From 2-01-FULL-41-26 sp964587505 (GTDB lineage: Bacteria; Patescibacteriota; Minisyncoccia; 2-02-FULL-40-12; GWA2-44-9): a DNA stretch of 5,463 nucleotides. The stretch spans positions 1 through 5,463 of the forward strand of contig CAZPLD010000042.1 in assembly GCA_964587505.1 (NCBI GenBank). Direction: 5' to 3'. Below are positions 5,185-5,463 of the stretch, one piece after another; position 1 is the first letter of the stretch, and each line of letters opens with the position of its first letter. A model generated the notes under the pieces. That model ran no database searches. It worked only from the letters and a program-made list of their open reading frames with translations, and was not told the origin of the DNA. A program made the position numbers and the translations under genes.

Positions 5185-5463
5185 TTAGAAATTGAGGCCG
5201 ATACGGAAATTGAAATTCCACTTATCTGGAGCAAATTTGGTCCTTGCCCATTCAAAGTTCAAGGGCAAAAAGATGTTGGTCTGCAGGCCGAAACCGTACG
5301 CCCATTCCTTGCGGGTCGGAAACAGATCATTGCTGAATTTAGCAATCGCATAATCGCCGAAGAACTCTCCGCGAACAGGAGTCCCCAGAATATATGTGTA
5401 AGGAATCGGGAAACGAAGTTCGGCGCTGCCATAGCCGACCTGGTTGCCGGCAACGCTGAAGTA
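5185..5463 (-). CDS. Outer-membrane beta-barrel protein, C-terminal 92 residues
   Basis: Only the end of this gene is in the window; it runs in from beyond 5463 in an open frame and stops at TAA (5185-5187), followed at once by a second in-frame TAA (5182-5184). The 92 residues show repeated amphipathic strands: VGYGSAELRFPI, PVRGEFFGDYAIAKF, AYGFGLQTNIFLPLNFEWA, and a final strand KWNFNFRIGLNF ending in Phe. An aromatic last residue with alternating hydrophobic positions is the beta-signal recognised by the BAM complex, so this is an integral outer-membrane barrel. The GSAELRFPI strand resembles the C-terminal surface-antigen barrel of Omp85/BamA-type proteins and of barrels fused to Tol-like propellers. 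Without the N-terminal part I cannot say which, so no symbol is given. It is followed by its own terminator. Confidence 0.8.
   Translation of the reverse strand, partial: YFSVAGNQVGYGSAELRFPIPYTYILGTPVRGEFFGDYAIAKFSNDLFPTRKEWAYGFGLQTNIFLPLNFEWARTKFAPDKWNFNFRIGLNF

Noticed and set aside
5259..5453. Minus-strand open frame of 64 codons at the window end
   Set aside because: It overlaps the outer-membrane barrel in another frame. The barrel frame has amphipathic strands, a terminal Phe and a terminator placed right after it.
1..5463. CRISPR array, tRNA, insertion sequence or defence system
   Set aside because: No regularly spaced repeats, cloverleaf structure, transposase motif or nuclease/helicase defence genes could be seen on either strand.

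Overview
The window reads as two blocks on one scaffold, mostly coded on the minus strand. Block 1 (1-3017) is an information-processing block. It holds the tail of a cold-shock protein gene on the plus strand, then, converging on it, the minus-strand pair dnaG (DNA primase) and rpoD (primary sigma factor). The two minus-strand genes overlap by the four bases ATGA. A strong symmetrical hairpin between csp and rpoD can end transcription from both sides. dnaG is interrupted by a scaffold gap of exactly 100 Ns (1563-1662), but the sequence on both sides is DnaG-like in the same frame.

Block 2 (3200-5463) is a cell-envelope block, also on the minus strand. In transcription order it holds the C-terminal end of an outer-membrane beta-barrel protein (last residue Phe) followed by its own terminator, a 204-residue putatively exported protein of unknown family, and a 423-residue predicted lipoprotein with a GWxTD-type domain. 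The last two overlap by 14 bases and look translationally coupled. They end in a hairpin terminator, right after which a candidate promoter for dnaG-rpoD begins.

The lipoprotein signal and the beta-barrel with terminal Phe point to a diderm bacterium. The wording of DnaG, the short RpoD with its lysine-rich N-terminal tail and the csp neighbour remind me of uncultivated candidate-phylum (Patescibacteria/CPR-like) genomes, which are not expected to have an outer membrane. I therefore leave the lineage open. It may be a diderm candidate lineage, a case of transfer, or a chimeric metagenome scaffold joined between about 3018 and 3200.

The most unusual local structure is a GC-rich palindrome (13-bp perfect arms) inside dnaG that is translated in frame. 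It adds roughly 20-24 residues in the primase catalytic core just before a conserved Lys-Asp-Pro-Ala-Asp motif. A second GC-rich structured element lies directly before the dnaG start codon, where no Shine-Dalgarno sequence is visible. I found no CRISPR array, tRNA, rRNA, insertion sequence or defence system.
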